Below are positions 1-7,977 of a stretch of 64,000 nucleotides of DNA, one piece after another. This DNA is from Bacteroidales bacterium (GTDB taxonomy: Bacteria; Bacteroidota; Bacteroidia; Bacteroidales; WCHB1-69). The stretch is from NCBI GenBank assembly GCA_017617445.1, contig JAFZWE010000002.1:124001-188000 (forward strand). The letters are read 5' to 3'. The notes under the pieces were generated by a model. The model saw only the letters and a program-made list of their open reading frames with translations, did not search any database and was not told where the DNA came from. Position 1 is the first letter of the stretch; each line of letters opens with the position of its first letter. The position numbers and the translations under genes were made by a program.

Positions 1-285
1 GAGAATATTTACCATCTCCACCGAATGCTGATGGCTTTGGATCGCGCTGGAAAGCTGTCCCAGCTGAAGGCTTTGGTGGTGGGCTGTATGAGCCGCATCA
101 AAATTGACGACTATTTCAACGGCTCCTCCCTGGAAAGCGTGATATTGGAAATTTGTGGAAAATATGACTATCCAGTCTGTTTTGACTTTCCCGCTGGACA
201 TTGCGGACAGAATTTCGCTCTCCGCTTAGGATGCCCTGCCACACTGAAAATTACTCCAGAACAGTGTTCCTTGGAGTTTGAGTAG
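1..285 (+). CDS. LD-carboxypeptidase (peptidase family S66), C-terminal part
   Basis: The reading frame is open from the first base of the window, so the 5' end of the gene is missing and about 94 residues remain. The visible part has the family S66 (LdcA/MccF-like) C-terminus: a segment of the form ENIYHLHRML, then LKALVVGCMS, and near the end PAGHCGQN, which carries the histidine of the Ser-Glu-His triad. The catalytic Ser lies outside the window. LdcA enzymes trim the terminal D-Ala from muropeptide tetrapeptides in the cytoplasm during murein recycling. Family assignment is good. The substrate is inferred, because MccF-type immunity enzymes share the fold. Confidence 0.8.
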   Translation, partial: ENIYHLHRMLMALDRAGKLSQLKALVVGCMSRIKIDDYFNGSSLESVILEICGKYDYPVCFDFPAGHCGQNFALRLGCPATLKITPEQCSLEFE

Positions 286-343
286 AGGGAATTATCCCCG
301 TTGTTTGCCGAATCCTTTTCTCATGCAGAGCAATAGCCTCTGC

Positions 344-2446
344 CTACATCTTGCTGACCTTTTGTGTGGAACAGCCATCTTCAGTTATGATTTGAAGGAA
401 GTAGATGCCTTTGGAAAGGGTGTGAATGTCCATTTTTTCTTCAAAAAGGCCACCATTGTGGGAATAGGTTTGGTCAAGGATGACCTTCCCGTTCACATCC
501 ATGAGGGTGCAGCGAATTGACTGTGTTTTATCGGAGACAAAGTTGACATTCAGTACATCAGAGGCTGGATTGGGATACACGTTCATTTCAGTGATGCCAG
601 CATAGTTGTTGACTCCCACCACGGGTTCAACAGTCATGGTGAATCCATTGCCTGTATCCCAGTTGTCGGCCACAAAGCGGACTTTCAGTTTGCTGTACCG
701 GCAGTCAATAACATCTTGTGCGGGATAATTGAGAAGATCGAAGCGGTAGAGTAGGGTGGCGGGGGTGGTGGCGTTGTTGTAAATTTCCACGAAGTCGCCG
801 TAACCGAACTCAAGTTGAGGGAAGCTGAAATAGCAATGGCTCATGTTGGGAGTGCTGATATTCCAGTTGCAGACGGTATTGTTGCGGTACTTGTCGTCTC
901 CACTGCCATCGGTGATGATGGTACTGCCAGTGGATGTGATGTTTTGATCAGTGCAATAGGGGGCTGCACCTTGCGTGGTGTAACTGATTTGGAAGCCTCC
1001 GAACTCGTTTTGAGCATCGGAAGTGAAGGTGATAAGTACGCTGTCGGCGATCACGGTGACATCACCGGGAATGGTGGTGCCGCAGAATTGTGCAAGAACG
1101 CCAGATGTGGGAGAGGAGCCATTGTAAATGGTGACGAGGTCGGCATCTTGTTCTGTCTCAAAACGGTCAAAATGGATGATGTACTTGCTGACTTCGGGAG
1201 CAGCCAGAAGCCATTGGCAATCGCTATTAGCCGCGTAGGTTTCTGTCGGGGTGTTGGACATAATACTGCCGGAAGAGGCGTTGTTACGCTGGAAACCCGT
1301 GCAGGGGGCGGGGGCATCTGTCACAGGATACACATTGCGTCCGATGTCGGCATTGTAGATGAATCCAAGCATGTCGCTCTGGTTGTTGTCCGAGATAGTG
1401 TAGAAGCCATTGGAGCTGCCACCCCATCCCCAGTTGACGTGGAATTTGTCGTCTTCGTCGTATCCATCCACCACAAAAGCGTGTCCGGATTGATCAGCTG
1501 TGCTGGCAGAGTAATACAGAGGGCGGCGCAGATTGAGTTCGGATTTCAATACATTGAGCCATGGGGTGATGGAGTCCAATTCAAAAAGTCCTCTGGCGCA
1601 GAGGGAGGCATGATCGTATTTGAAATTGTTTTTCATGGCATCCATGGCAGTTATACTGTGTGCGCCGGATCCTTGGGTGGTGTACCCCATTTGTACGGCA
1701 ACACCACAATGAAAAATCAGTTTGGCCATTTCGTTGGCATAACCGTCAGGACGGTTGGGCATGGCGTTGTAGTTATAGGTTTGCTCAGAAAATCTTATCG
1801 TAATTCGGTCATAAGGCTGCGGTATGTATGAGGTTCCTGCCAGACCGCTATAGGGGTGCCCGTGGTAGTTCATGACTTGCGACATGGCCGTGGCCACGCA
1901 TCCGGTATAGACATGCCCGTCACAACCCCAGCTTGCGAGGATATCCCACGGACAATAGGTGTTGAAATACAAGTCTTGGTTCCACAGTGTGGAGATCAAA
2001 GGCTCCACGACGACAGCCCGCACAGGTGCGGGAGTGAAGTTCTCACAGTTCCATTTCTGCCATTTGCCTGCCACATTTCCATCAAAATCCACCTCGTTTT
2101 TCTCACAATAGGAAATCCAACGGGCGTAAATGTCCATCGCGAAATCAAAAGCCGGGTTGTGCAGGTAGTCACTTTCAAAAGAGTAGCAGAGAATGGGTTC
2201 AAAGTGGTTGGAGGCTGAAACGGCCATGAATCCGGTTGGCTCAAATCGGAAAATATGGTACACTGCAGTGCCATCAAAGGTTTCTGTTTTGTAATATTGA
2301 AAGGATGAAGGCAGATTATGATTTTTTAATTGTTTTTGTAATAGGAAGTTGTGGCAAATCACAGCTGCATCTTCTTGGGAAACGGGAGTTGCAAAGGAGG
2401 CAACATATCCCAGCATAAGGAAAAGAATAAAAATGATTTTTTTCAT
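344..2446 (-). CDS. Secreted C10-family (streptopain-like) cysteine protease with two CUB domains and a T9SS sorting domain
   Basis: The protein has 700 residues from the ATG at 2446. Order of parts: signal peptide (about 1-19), inhibitory propeptide (about 20-150), peptidase C10 domain with the nucleophile in TGCVATA (Cys183) and the general base in SGHAF (His322), CUB-like domain 1 (about 382-490), CUB-like domain 2 (about 498-607), and a C-terminal type A sorting domain starting near NVYPNPASD (about 622-700). The last part predicts export by the type IX secretion system and release or anchoring at the cell surface. An upstream in-frame ATG at 2506 is rejected: it lies upstream of the TACTTTTG box at 2485-2492 and would precede the signal peptide. 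The gene has its own promoter although it follows the CotH-like gene on the same strand. The function as an extracellular protease is well supported; the substrate is unknown. Confidence 0.9.
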   Translation of the reverse strand: MKKIIFILFLMLGYVASFATPVSQEDAAVICHNFLLQKQLKNHNLPSSFQYYKTETFDGTAVYHIFRFEPTGFMAVSASNHFEPILCYSFESDYLHNPAFDFAMDIYARWISYCEKNEVDFDGNVAGKWQKWNCENFTPAPVRAVVVEPLISTLWNQDLYFNTYCPWDILASWGCDGHVYTGCVATAMSQVMNYHGHPYSGLAGTSYIPQPYDRITIRFSEQTYNYNAMPNRPDGYANEMAKLIFHCGVAVQMGYTTQGSGAHSITAMDAMKNNFKYDHASLCARGLFELDSITPWLNVLKSELNLRRPLYYSASTADQSGHAFVVDGYDEDDKFHVNWGWGGSSNGFYTISDNNQSDMLGFIYNADIGRNVYPVTDAPAPCTGFQRNNASSGSIMSNTPTETYAANSDCQWLLAAPEVSKYIIHFDRFETEQDADLVTIYNGSSPTSGVLAQFCGTTIPGDVTVIADSVLITFTSDAQNEFGGFQISYTTQGAAPYCTDQNITSTGSTIITDGSGDDKYRNNTVCNWNISTPNMSHCYFSFPQLEFGYGDFVEIYNNATTPATLLYRFDLLNYPAQDVIDCRYSKLKVRFVADNWDTGNGFTMTVEPVVGVNNYAGITEMNVYPNPASDVLNVNFVSDKTQSIRCTLMDVNGKVILDQTYSHNGGLFEEKMDIHTLSKGIYFLQIITEDGCSTQKVSKM

Positions 2447-2484
2447 TGGATATAGATAATAAATGACATTCGCTTTTAAGGCCG

Positions 2485-2492
2485 CAAAAGTA
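2485..2492 (-). promoter_or_regulatory. Promoter -7 box (TACTTTTG) of the C10 protease gene
   Basis: On the minus strand 2492-2485 reads TACTTTTG, a perfect match to the Bacteroidota TAnnTTTG element, 38 bases before the ATG. No good -33 TTTG is seen at the usual distance. Confidence 0.6.
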
Positions 2493-2517
2493 CAAAAAAA
2501 GTGCAAGAAAAAGGGGA

Positions 2518-3819
2518 CTATGGAAAAATGTGGTCCAATTGTTCCAGTCGCGTCTTCACATACTGTATCATCAGGTTGATTTCATCCTGATAGGTCTCTT
2601 GATCAAAATTCTTATCTACATTCCAGGGCCAGAGTGCCGCATCTTTGTCTATATATGTGGAAATCAGGAGATTGTTTTCGTCGACCATTTCCTTGAAATG
2701 TTTTTCTGAGAAGATGCCGTTTTGGCGAAGTTCCCGATAGCGATCTGCCAGCTTTTCGTTGTATCCGGTGCCTTCAATGTGGCAGAGTCTTTTCAGAAGA
2801 ATGCAGCGGTCGCAATCGATCACATTCTTTAGCAGATTCTTTTCACCATCCCCGTCACGGCCGAAGGAGTGATCATAATCCCAGGGGATGATCCTGTATG
2901 GTGTGTCGCTGTTTGTGCGGTAAAGGTAGAAATTTTTCAGAAGGCCATCGCTGTTGTTGGTAAAAAGGAGCAGGAGATGCCAGTCGATGATGTTTTCAAT
3001 ATCAAATAACTGACTGACTTTTTCTGTGAATTCTGCATCACTGCTTTGGAAAAGGAAACGGTTCAGCTCTTCCATCTCTTGGCTTCGGTCCTCTTTCTTG
3101 ATTTTGGGATATTTCTGTTGGTAATAGTTGTCGGGCTCTTGGGGGGAGAAAATTTTTTCGGCATAGAAAATGGGAGGCTCTTTGAAAAGAAGGGCATTGT
3201 TGTCGGATTTGTCCACCCCTGCGGTTTTGGCCGTCACTTTCTGCATCAGCACATACAGTCCCTGGTCTTTGCCATTGAGTTGCACATTGGCGTAGGAACA
3301 TTGAGGGGCGATGTTTTTCTGTGGGTTCATTTCTCGGAAGAGGTCATAACTGATTTTGTGCCGTTGAAAGGTTTTGTCTATATAGTTGGCATTCAGTATA
3401 AAATCGTCATCGGAGGGAAGCCCGCCCAGGCTGTATTTGTCTGAAAATTCCAAAGCATAGGAGTGTTTGGGGTATCGACTGGAATATCCTCCGTGGCATT
3501 TGACGGTCCCCGAAAGGGCTTCCGTGTTGTTGTCGTCGGAGAGATTGACCACACAGGGGATTTTGTTGTCCCATGGAATTTCCGTGTCAGTGAGAAGGTT
3601 CAGTATGGGTAATGAAATGCTGGGGGAGGCTTGGGGTGAGGGTGGGGAGGGGGGAGAAGGGAGATGTCGGGTGAGAAGGAAAATGCCGGAGATCAGCATG
3701 GCGGCCACGCCGAAGGTGATGGCTAAGGTCAAGATTCTTCTTTTCTTTAGCGTGTGGTTCCCTTCAGTCTGTTTTAAATGTATCTGTGTCAATTTTAATG
3801 TGTTATAGGTTTTTTCCAA
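2518..3819 (-). CDS. CotH-family protein (CotH kinase fold), membrane anchored
   Basis: The protein has 433 residues. A basic N-terminus (KKRR near 25-28) is followed by one hydrophobic segment (about 29-50), consistent with an uncleaved membrane anchor, and then by a Pro/Ser-rich linker (about 53-68). The rest matches the CotH family: a segment HGGYSSRYPKHSYALEF, repeated NVQLNGKDQGLY-type text, and the diagnostic IIPWDYDHSFG motif near residues 310-325. CotH proteins are atypical kinases first known from spore coats; in non-spore-formers they occur as extracytoplasmic proteins of uncertain substrate. The start overlaps the end of thiL by 17 bases, which suggests translational coupling in a thiL-cotH transcript. 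The family call is firm; kinase activity is inference. Confidence 0.8.
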   Translation of the reverse strand: MEKTYNTLKLTQIHLKQTEGNHTLKKRRILTLAITFGVAAMLISGIFLLTRHLPSPPSPPSPQASPSISLPILNLLTDTEIPWDNKIPCVVNLSDDNNTEALSGTVKCHGGYSSRYPKHSYALEFSDKYSLGGLPSDDDFILNANYIDKTFQRHKISYDLFREMNPQKNIAPQCSYANVQLNGKDQGLYVLMQKVTAKTAGVDKSDNNALLFKEPPIFYAEKIFSPQEPDNYYQQKYPKIKKEDRSQEMEELNRFLFQSSDAEFTEKVSQLFDIENIIDWHLLLLFTNNSDGLLKNFYLYRTNSDTPYRIIPWDYDHSFGRDGDGEKNLLKNVIDCDRCILLKRLCHIEGTGYNEKLADRYRELRQNGIFSEKHFKEMVDENNLLISTYIDKDAALWPWNVDKNFDQETYQDEINLMIQYVKTRLEQLDHIFP

Positions 3820-4840
3820 ATCCCTGTGCCCTCAGTTCAATTTGGCGGTTGTCGTTGGAGATGAGGTATCGTCCGCCATTTTTTTCTCCAATATAACCAA
3901 TGACAGAGACATTTTCAATTTTCTTCACCTTTTCATAATCGCTTTGTCGGATGGTGAACATCAGTTCGTAGTCTTCTCCGCCGTTGAGTGCCACGGTGGT
4001 GGCCACGATTTTCATGCTGCGGAGGGTGTCGAAGGTGAGTTGGTCCACTGGGATTTTGTTTTCATACACGGTACATCCGAGGGTGGCGGGCATGCAAAGA
4101 TGGAAAAGCGAGGTGGCGATGCCCTCTGTAACGGCAGTCATGGCGGTGGGCTGTATGTCCTGTGCGCGGAGAGCTTCCACGATGTCCAGGCGAGGTTCGG
4201 GCTTTAGCTGTTTTTCCAGCAGATATTCATACCCTTCAAAATCCGGTTGGCTGTTGTGCGTGGCTTCAAATATCTTTTTCTCACGCTGAAGGATTAGCAG
4301 TCCGGTATAAGCGGAGCCGAAATCTCCGGATACGCAGATGAGTTCGTTTTCGGCAGCTCCGGTGCGACGTGTGAGTCGCTCGTTTTCGGTTTCTCCGCAA
4401 GCGGTAAGGGCAACAGACAGACCGGTTACCGAGGATCTGATGTCCAGAAAAGTGAGGTCTGTTTTATAGTTATGGCAGCATGCCCGCAGGCCGGTCATCA
4501 GCTCTTCCACTGCTTCAATGGAAAAGCGGTTGGACACGGCAATGACCGCCGACAACTGCCGGGGAAGAGCGTTCATGGCCAGCACATCCGTCATGACAAT
4601 GCTGGCACATTTGTAGCCCAAGTGCTTCAATGGAAAATAGGTGAGGTCAAAATCAATGTTTTCTTGGAAAAGTCGGGTGGCGGTTACAGACAGATGTGTC
4701 TGGTAGTCAGCCACTGCCGCATCTTCATTCATGCCCGCTATCGTGGATTCGTTGACGGGTTTGATTTTGTCTGTCAGTCTGTCAATCAGACTGAATTTGC
4801 CCAATTGGGAAATTTCATTCCTTACGCTGTTTTCTTCCAT
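3803..4840 (-). CDS. thiL: Thiamine-monophosphate kinase
   Basis: ThiL phosphorylates thiamine monophosphate to the cofactor thiamine diphosphate with ATP, the last step of the pathway, in the cytoplasm. The 345-residue protein has the PurM/ThiL fold signature: GKFSLIDRL near the N-terminus, an acidic NEDAAV segment in place of the usual GDDAA, SAVIAVSNRF, and the C-terminal GGEDYELMF motif. The start at 4840 (MEENS) is chosen because a TATTTTTG promoter box at 4865-4872 overlaps any longer N-terminus. No thiamine-pyrophosphate riboswitch was recognised upstream. The 3' end overlaps the CotH-like gene. Confidence 0.93.
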   Translation of the reverse strand: MEENSVRNEISQLGKFSLIDRLTDKIKPVNESTIAGMNEDAAVADYQTHLSVTATRLFQENIDFDLTYFPLKHLGYKCASIVMTDVLAMNALPRQLSAVIAVSNRFSIEAVEELMTGLRACCHNYKTDLTFLDIRSSVTGLSVALTACGETENERLTRRTGAAENELICVSGDFGSAYTGLLILQREKKIFEATHNSQPDFEGYEYLLEKQLKPEPRLDIVEALRAQDIQPTAMTAVTEGIATSLFHLCMPATLGCTVYENKIPVDQLTFDTLRSMKIVATTVALNGGEDYELMFTIRQSDYEKVKKIENVSVIGYIGEKNGGRYLISNDNRQIELRAQGFGKNL

Positions 4841-4864
4841 GTTGCTTGTGGTATAAAACGGCTG

Positions 4865-4872
4865 CAAAAATA
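4865..4872 (-). promoter_or_regulatory. Promoter -7 box (TATTTTTG) of thiL
   Basis: Minus-strand TATTTTTG lies 25 bases before the thiL ATG at 4840. It lies directly downstream of the hairpin terminator at 4876-4906, so thiL seems insulated from upstream transcription. No clear -33 element. Confidence 0.55.
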
Positions 4873-4875
4873 CAT

Positions 4876-4906
4876 AAAAAAACAACGGCGATTCCCATCG
4901 CCGTTG
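4876..4906 (-). terminator. Intrinsic terminator upstream of thiL
   Basis: A perfect 10-bp stem (4883-4892 with 4897-4906, loop of four bases) is followed on the minus strand by seven T residues (4882-4876). No annotated minus-strand gene ends here. The only candidate is the 14-codon ORF at 4914-4958. Confidence 0.75.
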
Positions 4907-4913
4907 ATAACCA

Positions 4914-4958
4914 TTAACCTTTAATGATACGTAAAGGATTTCTCCTCTTGTTGTTCAT
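4914..4958 (-). CDS. Candidate 14-residue basic micro-ORF (leader peptide or tiny protein)
   Basis: On the minus strand an ATG at 4958 opens a 14-codon frame encoding MNNKRRNPLRIIKG, ending in TAA at 4916-4914. Five of the 14 residues are Lys or Arg, including adjacent AAG-AGG-AGA codons. The stop lies eight bases before a strong intrinsic terminator (4906-4876), after which comes the thiL promoter box. The ATG is preceded by an A-rich stretch as is common in Bacteroidota. The promoter is not clear: the best box upstream is TCTTTTTG at 5000-4993, one base off consensus. It may be a real micro-gene, the leader peptide of an attenuator ahead of thiL, or chance. No family is recognised. Confidence 0.35.
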   Translation of the reverse strand: MNNKRRNPLRIIKG

Positions 4959-5106
4959 GTGTCTTTTACGCCTTAAAAAAAAGAATGTTACACAAAAAGA
5001 AAAAAAATTCACATATCACATTCTTATTTACCATATTTAAAAAAAAATGTTGCCTGGTTTTCCTGAATATTCACACAGGTTATTTTATAAAAAAAATTTT
5101 TTTGAA

Positions 5107-5137
5107 TTGATAGGAACAGTAAAAAATACTATTTTTG
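5107..5137 (+). promoter_or_regulatory. Promoter of the aquaporin gene
   Basis: TTG at 5107-5109 and TATTTTTG at 5130-5137 are spaced by 20 bases, a standard Bacteroidota promoter, 34 bases before the ATG at 5172. The rest of 4959-5100 is very A/T-rich and holds an 8-bp inverted repeat (4981-4988 with 5018-5025) but no gene. Confidence 0.7.
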
Positions 5138-5171
5138 CGTTTTAAACATTAATCATTTAAAAATTAAAGTT

Positions 5172-5915
5172 ATGAGCGAACAATTAAAGGAAAATTCATG
5201 CTGTATGAGCATGAAAAAGTATGTCGCCGAATTTATCGGCACATGTGTATTGGTTCTGATGGGCTGCGGGGCTGCGGCACTTGCCGGTGGTGAAATCGGC
5301 TGGCTGGGTGTGTCCCTGGCTTTCGGACTTTCTGTGATGGTGATGGTGTATGCCATCGGACCCATCTCGGGTTGCCACATCAATCCGGCCATTACTTTTG
5401 CCATGTGGATTAACAAGAAGATTTCTGGCAAGGATGCCCTCTGGTATGTTTGCGCACAGGTGCTGGGTGCTTTCCTGGGTGTGGCCATCCTGTCCATCAT
5501 TGTCGGTCATACCCATGGCTTGGCGGTCAATGAGGTAGCCCCGTACCATGTGGAAGGGACAAGTTTCATGGAATTTTCCACAGGAGCCGCTTTCCTGTGC
5601 GAAATGGTGATGACCTGCCTCTTCTTGTTGGTGATTTTCGGCGCCACAAGTGAGAAGGCTCCCGCCGGTTTCGCTGGTATAGCCATTGGTCTCTCCCTTA
5701 CCCTTATTCATTTGGTTTCCATTCCGGTAACCAACACTTCTGTCAATCCCGCCCGTTCCATTGCTCCCGCTGTCTTTGACATGAACTACAATGGCGGACA
5801 CGGCATGACCGACTTGTGGCTTTTCATTGTGGCTCCGCTGCTTGGTGCTGCCATTGCCGCTTTCATCTGGAAATATTTTTCAGGAGAGTGCTGCAAAAAC
5901 GAAACTGCTGAATAA
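5172..5915 (+). CDS. aqpZ: Aquaporin Z (water channel, MIP family)
   Basis: This inner-membrane channel of 247 residues has the two NPA half-helix motifs (71-73 in CHINPAITF and 192-194 in TSVNPARS). The aromatic/arginine filter positions that fit E. coli AqpZ are all present: Phe51, His180, Thr189 and Arg195. This predicts a water-selective pore and not a glycerol facilitator (GlpF has a Gly in place of the His). Six hydrophobic helices can be read. A short hydrophilic N-terminus with two Cys precedes helix 1. It has its own promoter, and tsaB follows after six bases, so the two may share a transcript. Confidence 0.93.
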   Translation: MSEQLKENSCCMSMKKYVAEFIGTCVLVLMGCGAAALAGGEIGWLGVSLAFGLSVMVMVYAIGPISGCHINPAITFAMWINKKISGKDALWYVCAQVLGAFLGVAILSIIVGHTHGLAVNEVAPYHVEGTSFMEFSTGAAFLCEMVMTCLFLLVIFGATSEKAPAGFAGIAIGLSLTLIHLVSIPVTNTSVNPARSIAPAVFDMNYNGGHGMTDLWLFIVAPLLGAAIAAFIWKYFSGECCKNETAE

Positions 5916-5921
5916 AAACAG

Positions 5922-6617
5922 ATGCCGTATATTCTTAATATAGACACGTCAACAGAAATCTGCTCGGTGGCTCTTTTCAAGGGCGCCGGGCAGGTTGCTT
6001 TTCGTGAGGAGCCGGAAGGCCGTAACCACGCCCGTGTGCTGCTTCCTTCCATTGAGGAGATGTTGCGTGAGGCGGATGTAACATCTGCGGCATTGCAGGC
6101 AGTGGCAGTCAGCATCGGTCCGGGTTCCTACACGGGGTTGCGTATCGGGCTTTCTTCTGCCAAGGGACTCTGTTACGCCTTGGGGATTCCGCTGATTGCC
6201 GTGCCCACCCTCCAAATCATGGCTGCGGGTACTGTAAAGTCGGCCGCCCCTGCTCCAGAGGTGTGGCTCTGTCCGATGCTGGACGCTCGCCGTATGGAGG
6301 TGTTCTGCGCTTTTTACGATACCCAGCTGAATGAACTCCGTGCCGCGAGTCCTCAGGTCGTGAATGAGGACGCTTTTGCCGACGTGCTGGCGGAGCATCC
6401 GGTGCTGTTCTGTGGCAACGGTGCTGAGAAATGCCGGCCCTTGTTGGAGACATATCCCAACGCCCGTTTTGATTATACCCCTATTTCGGCTCGTAATATG
6501 GCTCTTATTGCTTTGCAAAAATTTGAGCAACAGCAGTTTGAGGACGTCGCTTACTTGGAGCCGTGCTACGGGAAGGACTATGTAGCCGCAAAACCCCATG
6601 TAAAAGGCCTCCGCTGA
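5922..6617 (+). CDS. tsaB: tRNA threonylcarbamoyladenosine biosynthesis protein TsaB
   Basis: TsaB is the TsaD partner in the complex that transfers the threonylcarbamoyl group to A37 of ANN-reading tRNAs. The 231-residue protein starts with ILNIDTSTEICSVAL and has the family's GPGSYTGLRIGLSSAKGL segment (about 66-83) and the LDARRMEVF segment near the middle. It has the ASKHA fold but, like its family, lacks the metal-binding residues of TsaD. Its stop codon overlaps the ATG of the following universal-stress protein gene (ATGA arrangement), so the two are translationally coupled. Confidence 0.92.
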   Translation: MPYILNIDTSTEICSVALFKGAGQVAFREEPEGRNHARVLLPSIEEMLREADVTSAALQAVAVSIGPGSYTGLRIGLSSAKGLCYALGIPLIAVPTLQIMAAGTVKSAAPAPEVWLCPMLDARRMEVFCAFYDTQLNELRAASPQVVNEDAFADVLAEHPVLFCGNGAEKCRPLLETYPNARFDYTPISARNMALIALQKFEQQQFEDVAYLEPCYGKDYVAAKPHVKGLR

Positions 6618-7444
6618 TGGAACGGAAGAAAAACACCAATCTCATTGCCATTGCCGACCCTTCCGATTTCGGCCTTTCCGCAGTACGCCATGCTGCCACA
6701 CTGGCCGCCTTTTTTGAGTCCTCCTTGACAGTCATTCGCCATTTCTCCTTTCATGAGAATGTTCAAAAGCATCTCGAGCATCCGGGTATGCAGGAACTGC
6801 TGTCCACACTTCCATCCTCCCTTCGGGTGATTCTCCCTGAAGAGGATTTCACCCCGGAAAAACTTTATGACTGGGCTGAAAAAAACAACAGTATCATGTA
6901 TGTCATCGGGGTGGGCCGTGAAAAGAAAGAGGCTTTCTTTACTCGCAACCGTGCACTGAAATTCATCAAACCGTCAAGGTTGCCTGTGCTGACGGTGGGA
7001 CTTCGTCCACCGGTGGATGAACGTTGGCAGCAGGTGCTCCTGACGGTGGACATTGACCGGCAGGCCAAAGAGAAGGTATTGTGGGCTGGTTATTTCAACC
7101 GTTTCGGGGGCTCTGTCATACATCTGCTCCATAGTGAATACCGTGATGAGTTTTTGAAGCAGAAATTGCAGGACAACTTGGCTTTTGTGGACAAACTGTA
7201 TGGAAATTTGGAAATCAGGACATTGGAAAAACACCAAGTGCCGCCCCGTACAGATCCTGACACTTATGCACTGGCACATGCAGAAGAGTACTCTGCCTCG
7301 CTTCTTGTGATTATGACCACCACTTTCAAAACGTTTGTGGATGTCTTGTTTGGGACGAGGGAGAAACAGCTGATCGCCAATTCGCAAGGACTGCCTGTGC
7401 TTTGCATTAATGAACGGGATGATTTGTATGTGCTGTGTACTTGA
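6617..7444 (+). CDS. Tandem universal-stress-protein (UspA-like) domain protein
   Basis: The 275-residue protein is made of two UspA-like Rossmann-type halves. The first starts with LIAIADPSDFGLSAVRHAATLA. The second begins near WQQVLLTVDIDRQAKEKV and ends with SLLVIMTTTFKTFVDVLFGTREKQLIANSQGLPVLCI, the usual C-terminal strand-helix of the family. The consensus G-2x-G-9x-G(S/T) ATP-binding motif is not clearly present, so it may belong to the non-ATP-binding class. The start at 6617 overlaps the tsaB stop; a longer frame from 6563 would lie inside tsaB and is rejected. Role in stress response is inferred from family only. Confidence 0.75.
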   Translation: MERKKNTNLIAIADPSDFGLSAVRHAATLAAFFESSLTVIRHFSFHENVQKHLEHPGMQELLSTLPSSLRVILPEEDFTPEKLYDWAEKNNSIMYVIGVGREKKEAFFTRNRALKFIKPSRLPVLTVGLRPPVDERWQQVLLTVDIDRQAKEKVLWAGYFNRFGGSVIHLLHSEYRDEFLKQKLQDNLAFVDKLYGNLEIRTLEKHQVPPRTDPDTYALAHAEEYSASLLVIMTTTFKTFVDVLFGTREKQLIANSQGLPVLCINERDDLYVLCT

Positions 7445-7462
7445 CCTGTTGGTCTAAAACCA

Positions 7463-7493
7463 AATACCCTGCCTCCAATGGAAGCAGGGTATT
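7463..7493. terminator. Bidirectional hairpin between usp and rpsT
   Basis: AATACCCTGC (7463-7472 approx.) pairs with GCAGGGTATT (7484-7493 approx.), with a further TCC/GGA inside the loop. It sits between convergent genes and probably ends both transcripts, although T-runs are short. Confidence 0.6.
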
Positions 7494-7514
7494 AAAAGGT
7501 CATTATGAAAACAA

Positions 7515-7766
7515 TTACAGGTTGTTGATTTTTTTCATCAAACCTGATTTGAGGTTAGCAGCTTTGTTTCTGTGAATGATTCCTTTTTTAGCCAATTTGT
7601 CAATCATGGAGACCACTGTGGGGAGTTTTTGTTGGGCTTCCGCTTTTACGGTAATCATTTTGATATCCCTTAAAGCGTTACGCATGGTCTTGGCATAATA
7701 ACGGTTCTGTAATCTTTTGCTGTTGTTAGCTCTAATTCTCTTTAATGCTGACTTATGATTTGCCAT
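7515..7766 (-). CDS. rpsT: 30S ribosomal protein S20
   Basis: S20 is a primary binder of 16S rRNA in the small subunit. The 83-residue, very basic protein starts MANHKSALKRIRANNSKRL and shows the usual helical pattern, with an NLKSGLMKKI end typical of Bacteroidota S20. It has its own promoter (7825-7854) and is monocistronic, with a hairpin on its 3' side. Confidence 0.96.
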   Translation of the reverse strand: MANHKSALKRIRANNSKRLQNRYYAKTMRNALRDIKMITVKAEAQQKLPTVVSMIDKLAKKGIIHRNKAANLKSGLMKKINNL

Positions 7767-7824
7767 CTCTTTCTACTTTTCTTTTATTCTTTATCTTAAA
7801 TTATTCGTATCTAAAATCGGGCTG

Positions 7825-7854
7825 CAAAAATAGCACTTTTTTTTTAATGCCAAA
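7825..7854 (-). promoter_or_regulatory. Promoter of rpsT
   Basis: On the minus strand TATTTTTG (7832-7825) is preceded 18 bases upstream by TTTG (7854-7851), 58 bases before the rpsT ATG. Confidence 0.6.
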
Positions 7855-7876
7855 ACGAATGAGAAAAAAAAAGAAA

Positions 7877-7912
7877 AAAAAGTCGTTGCTTTGTGACTGA
7901 CAGCGACTTTTT
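7877..7912. other. Inverted repeat inside a divergent promoter region
   Basis: A 12-bp stem (7877-7888 with 7901-7912, one G-T pair) with a 12-base loop is bordered by T-runs on both strands, so it looks like a bidirectional terminator. It lies between divergent promoters, and the TTTG -33 element of the downstream gene falls in its loop. Confidence 0.5.
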
Positions 7913-7923
7913 GCGTACTTTTG
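7890..7923 (+). promoter_or_regulatory. Promoter of the FemAB-like gene
   Basis: TTTG (7890-7893) and TACTTTTG (7916-7923) with a 22-base spacer, 54 bases before the start codon. Confidence 0.6.
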
Positions 7924-7977
7924 CGCTCTCATGTTGCTTTTTTTACTGGGGTAGCATGGCCATTTGAAGGTTAAAAA

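Noticed and set aside
815..1831. Long plus-strand open frame (338 codons) antisense to the C10 protease gene
   Set aside because: The minus-strand frame encodes a complete, motif-bearing protein; the antisense translation has no recognisable domain and follows from codon bias.
3625..3665. G-rich stretch as a possible G-quadruplex in the CotH-like gene (also 47651-47701)
   Set aside because: The first encodes a Pro/Ser-rich linker on the other strand, which explains the composition; the second is a short spacer without further signal. Neither is more than suggestive.
4841..5171. TPP riboswitch upstream of thiL
   Set aside because: No THI-box core motifs (CTGAGA, GCGNAGGGA-like) were found in either orientation; the only structure is a simple terminator hairpin.
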